A stretch of 7,304 bases of DNA from an uncultured Treponema sp. (GTDB taxonomy: Bacteria > Spirochaetota > Spirochaetia > Treponematales > Treponemataceae), in contig CAMVBP010000101.1 of NCBI GenBank assembly GCA_947165795.1, forward strand, positions 1 through 7,304, written 5' to 3'. The position numbers and the translations under genes were made by a program. Below the pieces are notes generated by a model. It was given only the letters and a program-made list of their open reading frames with translations. It ran no database searches and was not told the origin of the DNA. Of this stretch, positions 1-6,701 are shown piece by piece. The number at the start of each line of letters is the position of its first letter. The first letter of the stretch is position 1.

Positions 1-606
1 ATAAGACGAAATCTTGCATCCCAGGATGGTGGCGGTATAAGTAATGTTGGTTTGCTCTTAATTTCAAGCGGAAATATTTCTTATAATAGATCCGGTTCGT
101 CGGGTGGCGCTGTGATCTTTTACCAGAATGGAAGTGTTTACGGAGGATGCTATGAAGGAAATGCTTCCATGGACGGTGGTGCTTTTATGGTCACTCTGAA
201 TAGAAATATTATAATGACCGGAGGAACGATAGGAGGAGATACAGAAGAAAAACAGAATACTGTAAGTGGTCAAGGTACTCGCGGGGGAGCTGTTTGTGTT
301 GTAGGAGACTTTTTAATGAGCGGTTCTGCATATATTTATCCGGGAACCGAAAAAACAAATGATGTTCATCTTGACGAGAATGCTGTTGTTACGATTGCAG
401 ATACTATTATTCCTCCTGAAGGAAAAACTAAAGTAGCGTCAATTACGCTCAAGCACTGGAAACGTAAAACAAAATTTCTTACAGCCGCTAACGATACTTT
501 GCTTAATGCCAATAAATCAAAATTTGAACTAAGTTTTGATGATGAGGGCTGGGAAAAGAATAATGTAACGGATGCTTCAAATCATTATGTAATGATAGAT
601 TCTCCT
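1..606 (+). repeat. Tail of beta-helix module 0 (partial)
   Basis: This is the 3' end of a module that begins left of the window. It holds four Pmp-type motifs (DGGGIS, SGGAVI, DGGAFM, RGGAVC). They are followed by the module-ending signature shared with the other units: a YPGTEKTNDVHL segment, a Pro-rich linker, then KFELSFDDEGWEKN and SPIYV. The same tail recurs at the end of module 1 as SKFKLSADNDGWERK and SPIYV. This shows that the protein extends further upstream with the same plan. Confidence 0.75.
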
Positions 607-3600
607 ATTTATGTTGCCAGTTCTGGCTCAGATGATACAAGAAAAATCTGTTCTTCAGCGGAAACATCTGGTGCATCGGGAACAAAAAAAAGACCGTTTG
701 CATCGCTGGAAGCAGCACTCTCTTCAGATATTTTTTCTGGCGGAACAGACCCTTATACAATTTTAATTGATGGAAAAGTAACAGGCTCTCAGACAATTCC
801 TTCAGACTTTACAACTTCTGAAGCTCCTTCTCTTGTTATAAAAGGATATATTCCAGACGGACAGACACAATCTGCAGCTTCTTTTGCAGGCGTTACAACT
901 CAGTCAACAACAGGTTCAGCACTTAATATTGACTCTGCTGTTCCAGTTACAATACAGGATCTTACGATTACAGGCGGAAAGAAGACAGGTAACGGCGGCG
1001 GAATTAATATTACAAATGCTCAGGCTGATGTAACAATTGCTTCCGGAACAGTAGTTACGGGAAATAATGCAAGTGCCAATGGCGGTGGTATTTATGTAGT
1101 AAAACCACAATCTTCTTATACGCCTGTATTAAAAATAACAGGCGGGCAGATATGTAAAAATACAGCGGCAAGTGGCGGCGGTGTTTTTAGCGACGAAAAG
1201 GCTTCTTTGATATTCTCCGGCGGAACTATTGGAGGTTCATCTTCTGAATATGCAAACTCTGCTACCAATGCCGGAGGTGGAATTTATTCTGCTATAGACG
1301 GAACATTCTCAATGAGCGGCGGAAACGTTCTGTATAACAAGGTTACCGGAACATTTAATAATTTAAACAATCCTAGCGGAGGAGGTGGAATATATTTTGC
1401 AAGTGAAGCTTCAATTTCCGGCGGTAATATAAAGAATAATTCTGCAACTAATGCTATGGGCGGAGGAATATATGCAGGTGCAGATACTGATTCTGAATTG
1501 GGCGGAGCTTTTCTTTACATACAGTCGAATTCTGCAAAATATGGCGGTGCAATTTTTAATACAAACGGTGCCTGGACAACAATAAGCGGAGGAACAATTT
1601 CTGGAAATACAGCCGGACAAAGAGGAAGTGGTATTTATGCATGGACCTCTTTTGCTGTAAAAACTAATGCATGCGTTTCTTCAAATAATGATGTTTATCT
1701 TCCTTCCGGTAATACAATTTATGTTTCCGACTCGCTGAATGAAACAAATGTTGCGACAGTCACACCTGCAAATTATAAGCGCGGAACAGATATTTTAAGT
1801 GTAGCTTCATCAGTCACGATTAACGATACTTTAAAATCAAAATTCAAGCTTTCTGCCGACAATGACGGCTGGGAAAGAAAAGATAAAACTGTTTCCGGCG
1901 AAAAATTCGTTTATATTACTTCGCCGATTTATGTAGTAGATGCTACAGACAGCAATAATACAAGACCGACCGGCTTTAATAAAGGCTTGACTACAGGTGC
2001 AAATGGAACCAAGACAAGTCCTTATGCTTCAATCGCCGCGGCAGCTCAAGCCAGCGATCTGTCAGAGGCAGGCGGAAAAATTACAATCGCAGGAACTTTG
2101 ACCGGTACCCAGACAATTTCAAGCGTTACAAATGGTGTTAGCTCAGTTACTCTTGCAGGCTATAATACAAATGCCACTATAAACGGCAACGCAAATGGTT
2201 CGGCTCTTACGATAAGTGTGGCAAAGACATTTACAATCCAGCAATTACAAATTACAAACGGAAAAGCATCTGCCGGCGGCGGAATCAACATCAGTGCGGG
2301 AACAGTAAATCTTGACTCAAACGCCAAAGTTTACAGCAATAAAGCAACATCTGGAGGAACTGGAGCAGGTGTTTATGTCGCAAGCGGCGCAACTCTTAAT
2401 ATAAAAACTGATTCTGCAATTTATAGTAATACTGCTAACAGTGGCAATATAAATGGTGCCGGAGTTTACAACGTTGGAACAGTAAATATGTCTGGAGGAA
2501 GCATTTACAGCAACTCAGCATATCAAGGTGGCGGAATTTATAATGCAGGATCCTTGTCGATGACTGGTGGCGAAATAGGTAAAGCAAGTTATTATAATTC
2601 TTCAAGTAATGCGGGAGGAGCGATTTATAATAAAGGTTCTGCTACATTGAATAATTCGATTTCAATTCCTTATGGTGGCTCAGAAAAATCTAACGATATT
2701 GCAGTTTATTATGATACAAGCCTTACTATTCCGGCATTAAAGATGATATCTGCCGGCGCAGATTTAAGCGCTTCAAATATTGCACTTACGCCAACTTCAT
2801 GGATTCGAGGAAAACAGATTCTTACAGGAACAGCAAGCAAATACTCCTGCTTTAAAATGACCGACACTGAATGGAGTATTATCTCCAGTTCAACAAGTTC
2901 CACTCATGCCGGAAAAATAGATGCAGATATTTATGTTGCTCCAACAGGTTCTACAACAACTATAAACAGTGTCACTTATGGTAAAGGTGCAACTCCAGCT
3001 AACGACGGACTTGGAACAAAGGCAAAGCCGTATTCTACAATTACTGATGCAGTTGCACAATGCTGGGGCGGACCTAAAGATACTAAAACATCTACATCAG
3101 GTGGGGTCACTGTAAATGTAGGCCGGGAAATTATTGTTGTTGGAGAAATAAGCGGCGGACATGAAATTGGAAGCAGCATAACAACAAACGAGGCATCTGG
3201 TGTCTGGATAAAAGGAATAAATACAAGCGCAGCTTTAAAAGGAGGCTTTGGCTCATCTAAGCCGGGATCTGTTTTAAAAATCTCTTCGAATGTTCCGGTT
3301 ACTCTTCAGAATCTTACGATATCAGGCGGTTACAATACAAACGGCGGCGGAATTTATGTTTCTGTAGCAGGAGCTAGTCTAACTTTAACCAATTCTGTGA
3401 CTGTGACTGGAAATACAGCAACCTCAAATGGTGGTGGAATATATTTTGCTGGTACATCTACTTCTTTGGCAAACCTTATTATGAAAGGTTCTGCTAAAAC
3501 AAAAGTTGATGCAAATATAGCAACATCAAATGGTGGCGGGGTATATTTGAAGTACGCAAATTTATGCATGTCGGGATACACAATGATTGGAGGAGATACC

Positions 3601-5133
3601 AATGGCACTGCCGGTTCAGGTGATAGTCAACATTCAAATAAAGCTGCAAAAGGTGGTGGTATTTATGCAGATACTGGCTCTTCTGTCTGGCTAGGTTATT
3701 CTGCAGCATCAGACTCTTCTACTCAAGATTTTGCGCAAGCCTATGGAATACGACGCAATTATGCTACAACAACTGGTGGTGGAATTTATTTTGCAGGAAC
3801 TAATTTAAAAATTAGGAGTGGAATTATATCGTATAATTACTGTGATACAAGTACTGGTACTGGCGGTGGAGGCATTTATGCTGGAGGAACTACACAGGTA
3901 ATCTGTGGAGAAATTAAAATGGAGTTAAATAAGGCTAAAGATGGCGGTGCTGTATATATACCGTACTCTTGTACTCTTACAATAAACCAAAATGCCACAA
4001 TTAGCAAGAATGTGTCAACGCAATATGGCGGTGCTATAATGGTTCACGGCAGCTTTGTTATGAGCAATGGTACAATTGGAGGAACTACACCTGCAAATAC
4101 AGCATCAACTAATAAAAATACGGCCTCTAGTGGAGGAGGTGCCATTTATCTGAGTAGTTCCGGTACATTTGAAATGAAAGACAGCGCATTTATTCCTTAT
4201 GGTGGTTCTCAAAACTATAATGATGTTTATCTTTCAAGTGGAAGATCAGTAAAGACAACAGCAGTTCTTTCAAATCATACTTCTAATCCTGTTTATATAA
4301 CACCAAGTTCGTATTCAAATGTAGGTACAGCATCGACTCCGACTGTGTTAAGCGGATCTAAGGTTTCATCTGAGTGCTGTAAATTTACTACACCTGAATA
4401 TGGTTACTACATTGATACTTCTGGAAAACTTCAATACGGTGAACATGCAATGGTAGGAAACCTTCTGAATACTCTGAACTCAATTCCAGACGACGACAAT
4501 CAGCATTTGATCGAAATTTATGGTACTATAGATAGTGATGGACTTGCAGCAATAGCAACTGCGATAAAGAATACTACTTTCAATGAGGTAAGAATAGACA
4601 TTTCAAAAGCGACAATAAGCGGTTCATTAAATGCAGAAAACGCCTTTAACGGATGTTCAAAGCTTGTGGAATTTGTATATAACCAATCAACGTTTATTGT
4701 CGGATCAAATACCTTTAAAAATTGTACTAATTTGCAGAAAATTCAGGTTTATGGAAATAATTCTCAAATTTCTACTGCAAGTTGGAGTAATGCGTTTAGT
4801 GGTTGTAACAGTTTAAGAGCTTTTGAATTTGATGATTCAACAGATATAGTTTTTGATACAAGCTTTATGAGTACAACAACTTACGCGTCCAATACATTGG
4901 ATGTCTATTTTCCAAGCAACATGACTAAACTCAGACTTGGAAATTGTGGTTCATTTACTCAGATGTTCCTGCGTGTTGGAAGAACTAGGACTAGTTTCCA
5001 ATCTAATGTTGATTTGAATAAGATTTCGGCAAATACTAATACCGGAAGAGCGCATATTGATTTTTCCGATAATACGTTCAAAATCTGGCAAGGAAATCCT
5101 GTAGGTACAAATGGCGGTTCATGGGAGTCGTAA
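1..5133 (+). CDS. Giant Pmp-like beta-helix surface protein with C-terminal LRR domain (5' partial)
   Basis: Frame 1 is open from the first base to TAA at 5131-5133, so the true start lies upstream; TTG at 52 is only the first start-like codon. The 1,710 visible residues are rich in Gly, Ser, Thr and Asn. I count about 26 copies of a GG[GA][IV][YFN]-type motif, often preceded by an [IVY]xxNxA segment (for example GNTATSNGGGIY). This is the pattern of the Pmp/POMP repeat family, which folds as a right-handed parallel beta-helix on the cell surface. The repeats sit in three complete modules and one partial module, described separately. The last 230 residues are a BspA/TpLRR-like leucine-rich-repeat domain. 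No C-terminal autotransporter barrel is seen; the protein ends GTNGGSWES. A signal peptide, if present, lies outside the window. A role as adhesin or surface display protein is inferred from the family; the ligand is unknown. Confidence 0.93.
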   Translation: MRRNLASQDGGGISNVGLLLISSGNISYNRSGSSGGAVIFYQNGSVYGGCYEGNASMDGGAFMVTLNRNIIMTGGTIGGDTEEKQNTVSGQGTRGGAVCVVGDFLMSGSAYIYPGTEKTNDVHLDENAVVTIADTIIPPEGKTKVASITLKHWKRKTKFLTAANDTLLNANKSKFELSFDDEGWEKNNVTDASNHYVMIDSPIYVASSGSDDTRKICSSAETSGASGTKKRPFASLEAALSSDIFSGGTDPYTILIDGKVTGSQTIPSDFTTSEAPSLVIKGYIPDGQTQSAASFAGVTTQSTTGSALNIDSAVPVTIQDLTITGGKKTGNGGGINITNAQADVTIASGTVVTGNNASANGGGIYVVKPQSSYTPVLKITGGQICKNTAASGGGVFSDEKASLIFSGGTIGGSSSEYANSATNAGGGIYSAIDGTFSMSGGNVLYNKVTGTFNNLNNPSGGGGIYFASEASISGGNIKNNSATNAMGGGIYAGADTDSELGGAFLYIQSNSAKYGGAIFNTNGAWTTISGGTISGNTAGQRGSGIYAWTSFAVKTNACVSSNNDVYLPSGNTIYVSDSLNETNVATVTPANYKRGTDILSVASSVTINDTLKSKFKLSADNDGWERKDKTVSGEKFVYITSPIYVVDATDSNNTRPTGFNKGLTTGANGTKTSPYASIAAAAQASDLSEAGGKITIAGTLTGTQTISSVTNGVSSVTLAGYNTNATINGNANGSALTISVAKTFTIQQLQITNGKASAGGGINISAGTVNLDSNAKVYSNKATSGGTGAGVYVASGATLNIKTDSAIYSNTANSGNINGAGVYNVGTVNMSGGSIYSNSAYQGGGIYNAGSLSMTGGEIGKASYYNSSSNAGGAIYNKGSATLNNSISIPYGGSEKSNDIAVYYDTSLTIPALKMISAGADLSASNIALTPTSWIRGKQILTGTASKYSCFKMTDTEWSIISSSTSSTHAGKIDADIYVAPTGSTTTINSVTYGKGATPANDGLGTKAKPYSTITDAVAQCWGGPKDTKTSTSGGVTVNVGREIIVVGEISGGHEIGSSITTNEASGVWIKGINTSAALKGGFGSSKPGSVLKISSNVPVTLQNLTISGGYNTNGGGIYVSVAGASLTLTNSVTVTGNTATSNGGGIYFAGTSTSLANLIMKGSAKTKVDANIATSNGGGVYLKYANLCMSGYTMIGGDTNGTAGSGDSQHSNKAAKGGGIYADTGSSVWLGYSAASDSSTQDFAQAYGIRRNYATTTGGGIYFAGTNLKIRSGIISYNYCDTSTGTGGGGIYAGGTTQVICGEIKMELNKAKDGGAVYIPYSCTLTINQNATISKNVSTQYGGAIMVHGSFVMSNGTIGGTTPANTASTNKNTASSGGGAIYLSSSGTFEMKDSAFIPYGGSQNYNDVYLSSGRSVKTTAVLSNHTSNPVYITPSSYSNVGTASTPTVLSGSKVSSECCKFTTPEYGYYIDTSGKLQYGEHAMVGNLLNTLNSIPDDDNQHLIEIYGTIDSDGLAAIATAIKNTTFNEVRIDISKATISGSLNAENAFNGCSKLVEFVYNQSTFIVGSNTFKNCTNLQKIQVYGNNSQISTASWSNAFSGCNSLRAFEFDDSTDIVFDTSFMSTTTYASNTLDVYFPSNMTKLRLGNCGSFTQMFLRVGRTRTSFQSNVDLNKISANTNTGRAHIDFSDNTFKIWQGNPVGTNGGSWES
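607..1926 (+). repeat. Beta-helix module 1 (about 440 residues)
   Basis: The module starts at IYVASSGSDD. It has a head signature GASGTKKRPFASLEAAL (about 670-720), then a strand reading DGKVTGSQTIP, then VTIQDLTITGG (about 946-975). Eight GG[GA][IV] or close-variant motifs follow between about 990 and 1640. The tail contains SSNNDVYLPSG and the KFKLSADNDGW signature just before the next SPIYV. The order of head, GTLTG-like strand, TIQxLxITGG and Pmp repeats is the same in all three full modules. Confidence 0.75.
1927..2928 (+). repeat. Beta-helix module 2 (about 334 residues)
   Basis: This is the shortest full module. It begins IYVVDATDSNNTRP and has the head GANGTKTSPYASIAAA (about 1996-2040). 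It then has AGTLTGTQTIS, the strand FTIQQLQITNG, and five GG[GA][IV] or GAGV motifs (AGGGIN, GAGVYV, GAGVYN, GGGIYN, GGAIYN). The tail has YGGSEKSNDIAV and ends with a diverged linker (TDTEWSIIS) in place of the FxLSxDxxGW signature. It is about 100 residues shorter than module 1, mainly because it has fewer Pmp repeats. Confidence 0.75.
2929..4440 (+). repeat. Beta-helix module 3 (about 504 residues)
   Basis: This is the longest module. It begins IYVAPTGSTT and carries the head GLGTKAKPYSTITDA (about 3007-3051). The strand VVGEISGGHEIGS corresponds to the GTLTGTQTI strand of the others, and VTLQNLTISGG lies at about 3298-3327. Nine GG[GA][IV] motifs follow up to about 4150. The tail has IPYGGSQNYNDVYLSSG and ends with a diverged YGYYIDTSGKLQYG instead of SPIYV, which marks the switch to the LRR domain. 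Confidence 0.75.
4441..5130 (+). other. C-terminal BspA/TpLRR-like domain of the giant protein
   Basis: The Gly-Gly repeats stop here and the composition changes. A lead-in of predicted helix and strand (LLNTLNSIP, IEIYGTIDSDGLAAI, VRIDISKATISG) precedes leucine-rich-repeat units marked by AFNGCSKL, TFKNCTNLQKI and AFSGCNSLRAF. These match the Phe-xx-Cys-xx-Leu ladder of the BspA/TpLRR family (LRR_5 type). The following segment to the stop fits the repeat poorly. Such domains are known in surface proteins of oral and gut anaerobes and often mediate binding; the ligand here is unknown. Confidence 0.72.
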
Positions 5134-5158
5134 TAAATTGTCGTCGCACCAAAAAAAC

Positions 5159-5187
5159 TTGTCAATTTATACATTGCATGATAAAAT
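5159..5187 (+). promoter_or_regulatory. Sigma-70-type promoter for the barrel-lipoprotein operon
   Basis: A -35 box TTGTCA (5159-5164) and a -10 box TAAAAT (5182-5187) are separated by exactly 17 bp. TG at 5179-5180 gives an extended -10 (TGATAAAAT). Transcription would start near 5193-5195, leaving a leader of about 17 nt that carries the ribosome binding site. It lies just after the giant gene's stop, so the next two genes can be transcribed independently. No terminator hairpin is visible between 5134 and 5158, so read-through from the giant gene is also possible. Confidence 0.6.
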
Positions 5188-5195
5188 TATAACAT

Positions 5196-5200
5196 AAAGG
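5196..5200 (+). promoter_or_regulatory. Ribosome binding site for the barrel gene
   Basis: AAAGG lies 10 nt upstream of ATG 5211 and within the short leader predicted from the promoter. This supports ATG 5211 over the in-frame internal candidates GTG 5241 and TTG 5262. GTG 5241 has no convincing site; TTG 5262 has only GGAG at 5243-5246, about 15 nt away. Confidence 0.5.
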
Positions 5201-5210
5201 TAAAAAAGTT

Positions 5211-5831
5211 ATGTTTAAAGTATTTCTATGCCCAAAACTCGTGGAGTCGGGTAATCACAAATTGCGCAAAGCTGCGCTTTTTCTTATTTCATTCATTTTT
5301 ATTTCTCTTCCAGTTTTTTCTAATTCATTAAAGCTGGGACTCTCTTTTTCCGGCGGATTGGCGGCGGGAGATGCTAACAAGATTTTTTATGGAAATGCAG
5401 GTGGAGGAATTAATGCTGAATATGAAATTTTTCCTTCCTTTGGAGTTTCATCTTCTGTAGATTTTTACAGATCAATTCCAAAAGACAATAGAATAAGTTT
5501 TGCATCTTCCCTGGATTTTCTTTTAGGTGCCTGGTATCGTTTTAATTTAGGACATTCAGGTTTTGCCCTTCAGCCTGCTATAAATTCCGGAGTTTGTTTT
5601 GAAAAGGCACTTGTAGACATACCTTCTTATTCTTCGTCTATATATACAGATTTTATTTTTAAACCGGAACTATCTCTTCGATATTCTAATTCTAAAATTG
5701 CCGGTGGAAATCTTGAATTTGCCCTTACTCCTTATGCAAACATTATTCCCCAAAAAGACGTACTTTCCATTTATGCAGGCGCATCTCTTGGCCTTTTATA
5801 CAGATTTGATATTAACGGAGGCAGAAAATGA
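5211..5831 (+). CDS. Secreted, probable outer-membrane beta-barrel protein
   Basis: This is a 206-residue protein. A hydrophobic signal segment (residues about 21-37, AALFLISFIFISLPVFS) ends in a plausible signal peptidase I site after VFS37. The mature part alternates amphipathic, aromatic-rich strands with short turns: KLGLSFSGGLAAG, ASSLDFLLGAWYRFNLG, FKPELSLRYS, LEFALTPYANI and YAGASLGLLYRFD. This fits a small outer-membrane barrel of roughly eight strands. There is no POTRA-like region and no terminal Phe. The amino-terminal stretch before the hydrophobic core is unusually long (about 20 residues, with a Cys and a Glu), so an internal start is possible. Its TGA overlaps the lipoprotein start, which indicates an operon. 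The function is not recognised; a role in anchoring or exporting the neighbouring surface proteins is inference only. Confidence 0.82.
   Translation: MFKVFLCPKLVESGNHKLRKAALFLISFIFISLPVFSNSLKLGLSFSGGLAAGDANKIFYGNAGGGINAEYEIFPSFGVSSSVDFYRSIPKDNRISFASSLDFLLGAWYRFNLGHSGFALQPAINSGVCFEKALVDIPSYSSSIYTDFIFKPELSLRYSNSKIAGGNLEFALTPYANIIPQKDVLSIYAGASLGLLYRFDINGGRK
5264..5282 (+). other. Hairpin with T-run inside the start of the barrel gene
   Basis: GCGCA (5264-5268) and TGCGC (5273-5277) form a perfect 5-bp stem with a 4-nt loop. An overlapping alternative is AAAGC-TGC-GCTTT (5268-5280). A T-run (5278-5282) follows directly. The arrangement resembles a weak attenuator or terminator but lies in the signal-peptide codons, where Ala-Leu-Phe coding could produce it by chance. 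Confidence 0.3.
5817..5831 (+). promoter_or_regulatory. RBS and ATGA overlap coupling barrel and lipoprotein genes
   Basis: GGAGG (5817-5821) lies 6 nt before ATG 5828. The barrel gene's TGA (5829-5831) shares bases with this ATG, giving an ATGA overlap. This supports translational coupling and fixes the lipoprotein start. Confidence 0.75.
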
Positions 5832-6541
5832 AATTAAAAAGAATTCCTTCTGTTATTATTGCTTCCTTGCTTTTATTTCTTTGTGCAGGATGCAGCAGCT
5901 ATCTATGTGATCTGAATAATTGTATGAATAAGGAATCGCAGGAATCTACAGAAAGAGATAGTTCTCCAAGTACTGCAATATCCATACAAACTAATTCTGT
6001 GCCTCTTGCTAATCTTCAGGCTGTAGTTTCTTCCTTAACACAGAATTCAACTATTGTAATGACAGGACAGGTAAATCCTTCCGACTTAGTGACAATACGA
6101 GAAATTTTAAATTCTTCTTCTTACATGATAAACCTTGATTTATCAAATGTTACAGGATTAGACCTTGTTCCGGAAGGTTCTTTCTCTCATGTTTATAACC
6201 TTTCTGGACTTAGTCTTCCAGATACAGTGACAAGTATAGAAGATGATGCATTCAGTTCTACCTGTTTTATGACTTATATAGACATACCGGTTGGCGTGAT
6301 AAGCATAGGAGAAATGGCTTTTTTCGAGTGCATAAGTCTTTCTTTGATTAATATACCTGCCAGTGTGACAAGTATAGGAAGAAGAGCATTTTCAAACTGT
6401 ACTAATCTTTCTTCGGTTTCCTTCAGCGATACAAGTAACTGGTATAAAAATAATGGAAACTTGACAGATGTTTCTGACAGTGAGGCAAATGCTGAATTAT
6501 TTAAATTACCTAATGTGAGTATTTATTTGTATAAGCAGTAA
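5828..6541 (+). CDS. Lipoprotein with BspA/TpLRR leucine-rich repeats
   Basis: This is a 237-residue protein. Residues 1-21 are a short basic n-region and a hydrophobic stretch ending in a lipobox LCAGC, with C22 as the probable lipidated Cys. Cys at -3 is loose but acceptable for spirochaetes. A Ser/Thr/Glu-rich linker (about 23-60) is followed by a lead-in domain (about 61-115, with STIVMTGQV and INLDLSNVTGL). Then come TpLRR units (about 122-200): LSLPDTVTSIEDDAF, IDIPVGVISIGEMAFFEC, INIPASVTSIGRRAFSNC. These match the IPxSVTSIGxxAFxxC consensus almost exactly. The end (SNWYKNN to SIYLYKQ) resembles the closing segment I recall from other treponemal LRR proteins. The protein is likely anchored to a membrane by lipid and may be surface-exposed. 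The same lead-in plus LRR layout forms the C-terminus of the giant protein upstream. Only about three repeats are present, few for the family. Confidence 0.88.
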   Translation: MKLKRIPSVIIASLLLFLCAGCSSYLCDLNNCMNKESQESTERDSSPSTAISIQTNSVPLANLQAVVSSLTQNSTIVMTGQVNPSDLVTIREILNSSSYMINLDLSNVTGLDLVPEGSFSHVYNLSGLSLPDTVTSIEDDAFSSTCFMTYIDIPVGVISIGEMAFFECISLSLINIPASVTSIGRRAFSNCTNLSSVSFSDTSNWYKNNGNLTDVSDSEANAELFKLPNVSIYLYKQ

Positions 6542-6565
6542 ATAAATTTGTAAATAATTAAGATA

Positions 6566-6664
6566 GTGCGAAGGATTGGAGCACCTTTAGTCCCGCATAA
6601 GCGGGATGAGCCGCGGTTAGTCGGCGAAGTGCGGAAAGCCTGGTCTGCCGCTTGATTAAATCCC
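6566..6664 (+). repeat. GC-rich foldable intergenic element
   Basis: A GC-rich island (40 of 61 bases G or C at 6591-6651) sits in AT-rich flanks. Pairings seen: GTGC/GCAC (6566-6569 with 6581-6584); a perfect 6-bp hairpin TCCCGC-ATAA-GCGGGA (6591-6606); GCGG/CCGC (6631-6634 with 6648-6651); and an outer closing pair GGATT/AATCC (6573-6577 with 6659-6663). Short direct repeats AGTGCG (6565, 6628) and TTAGTC (6587, 6617) lie within it. There is no terminal T-run, so it is not a standard intrinsic terminator. It could be an interspersed palindromic repeat, a small structured RNA or a leader element of rpsU. I do not recognise a named family. Confidence 0.45.
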
Positions 6665-6680
6665 TAAAAATCATTAAACT
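6652..6680 (+). promoter_or_regulatory. Candidate promoter for rpsU
   Basis: TTGATT (6652-6657) and TAAACT (6675-6680) are 17 bp apart, each matching four of six consensus positions. The predicted start near 6687 falls inside the 19-bp inverted repeat that follows. The sequence is AT-rich enough for chance matches, so the support is moderate at best. Confidence 0.35.
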
Positions 6681-6698
6681 TTCTAAACATTTTAGAAA
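6680..6698 (+). promoter_or_regulatory. 19-bp AT-rich inverted repeat, possible operator
   Basis: TTTCTAAA (6680-6687) and TTTAGAAA (6691-6698) are perfect 8-bp arms around CAT. The size and symmetry suit a dimeric repressor site, and it overlaps the predicted transcription start of rpsU. It could instead be a weak RNA hairpin in the leader. No regulator is assigned. Confidence 0.4.
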
Positions 6699-6701
6699 AT
6701 A

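Noticed and set aside
52..54. TTG at 52 as the start of the giant protein
   Set aside because: The frame is open to base 1 and the upstream codons (QDGGGISN) already show the repeat motif, so the gene begins outside the window.
3354..3709. Minus-strand open frames opposite module 3, and similar ones at 64-273, 605-796, 916-1110, 1411-1620, 2709-2903 and 2976-3179
   Set aside because: They are antisense shadows of a strongly supported repeat protein, with low-complexity translations and no family motifs.
3430..4440. Shift to GGT-rich glycine codons in module 3 as a sign of separate origin
   Set aside because: GGT, GGC and GGA are mixed in every module when read through, so the impression does not hold up without proper counting.
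4631..4816. Plus-strand second frame inside the LRR domain
   Set aside because: The overlapping frame 1 carries clear LRR motifs; this one has no recognisable domain.
1..5133. CRISPR-like or tandem DNA repeat array
   Set aside because: The repetition is at protein level with varied codons and irregular spacing; there are no identical direct repeats with uniform spacers.
4959..5174. Minus-strand open frame across the giant gene's stop
   Set aside because: It is antisense to a well-supported gene and lacks any domain or ribosome binding site that I can see.
5698..5910. Plus-strand open frame overlapping the barrel-lipoprotein junction
   Set aside because: It overlaps two supported, translationally coupled genes and has no domain of its own.
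6591..6606. TCCCGC/GCGGGA hairpin as the terminator of the lipoprotein operon
   Set aside because: No T-run follows the stem; the next bases are GC-rich.
6566..6664. A tRNA gene in the GC-rich element
   Set aside because: A GGTTAGTCGGC stretch looks D-arm-like, but there is no TTC-containing T-arm, acceptor pairing or anticodon arm in register.
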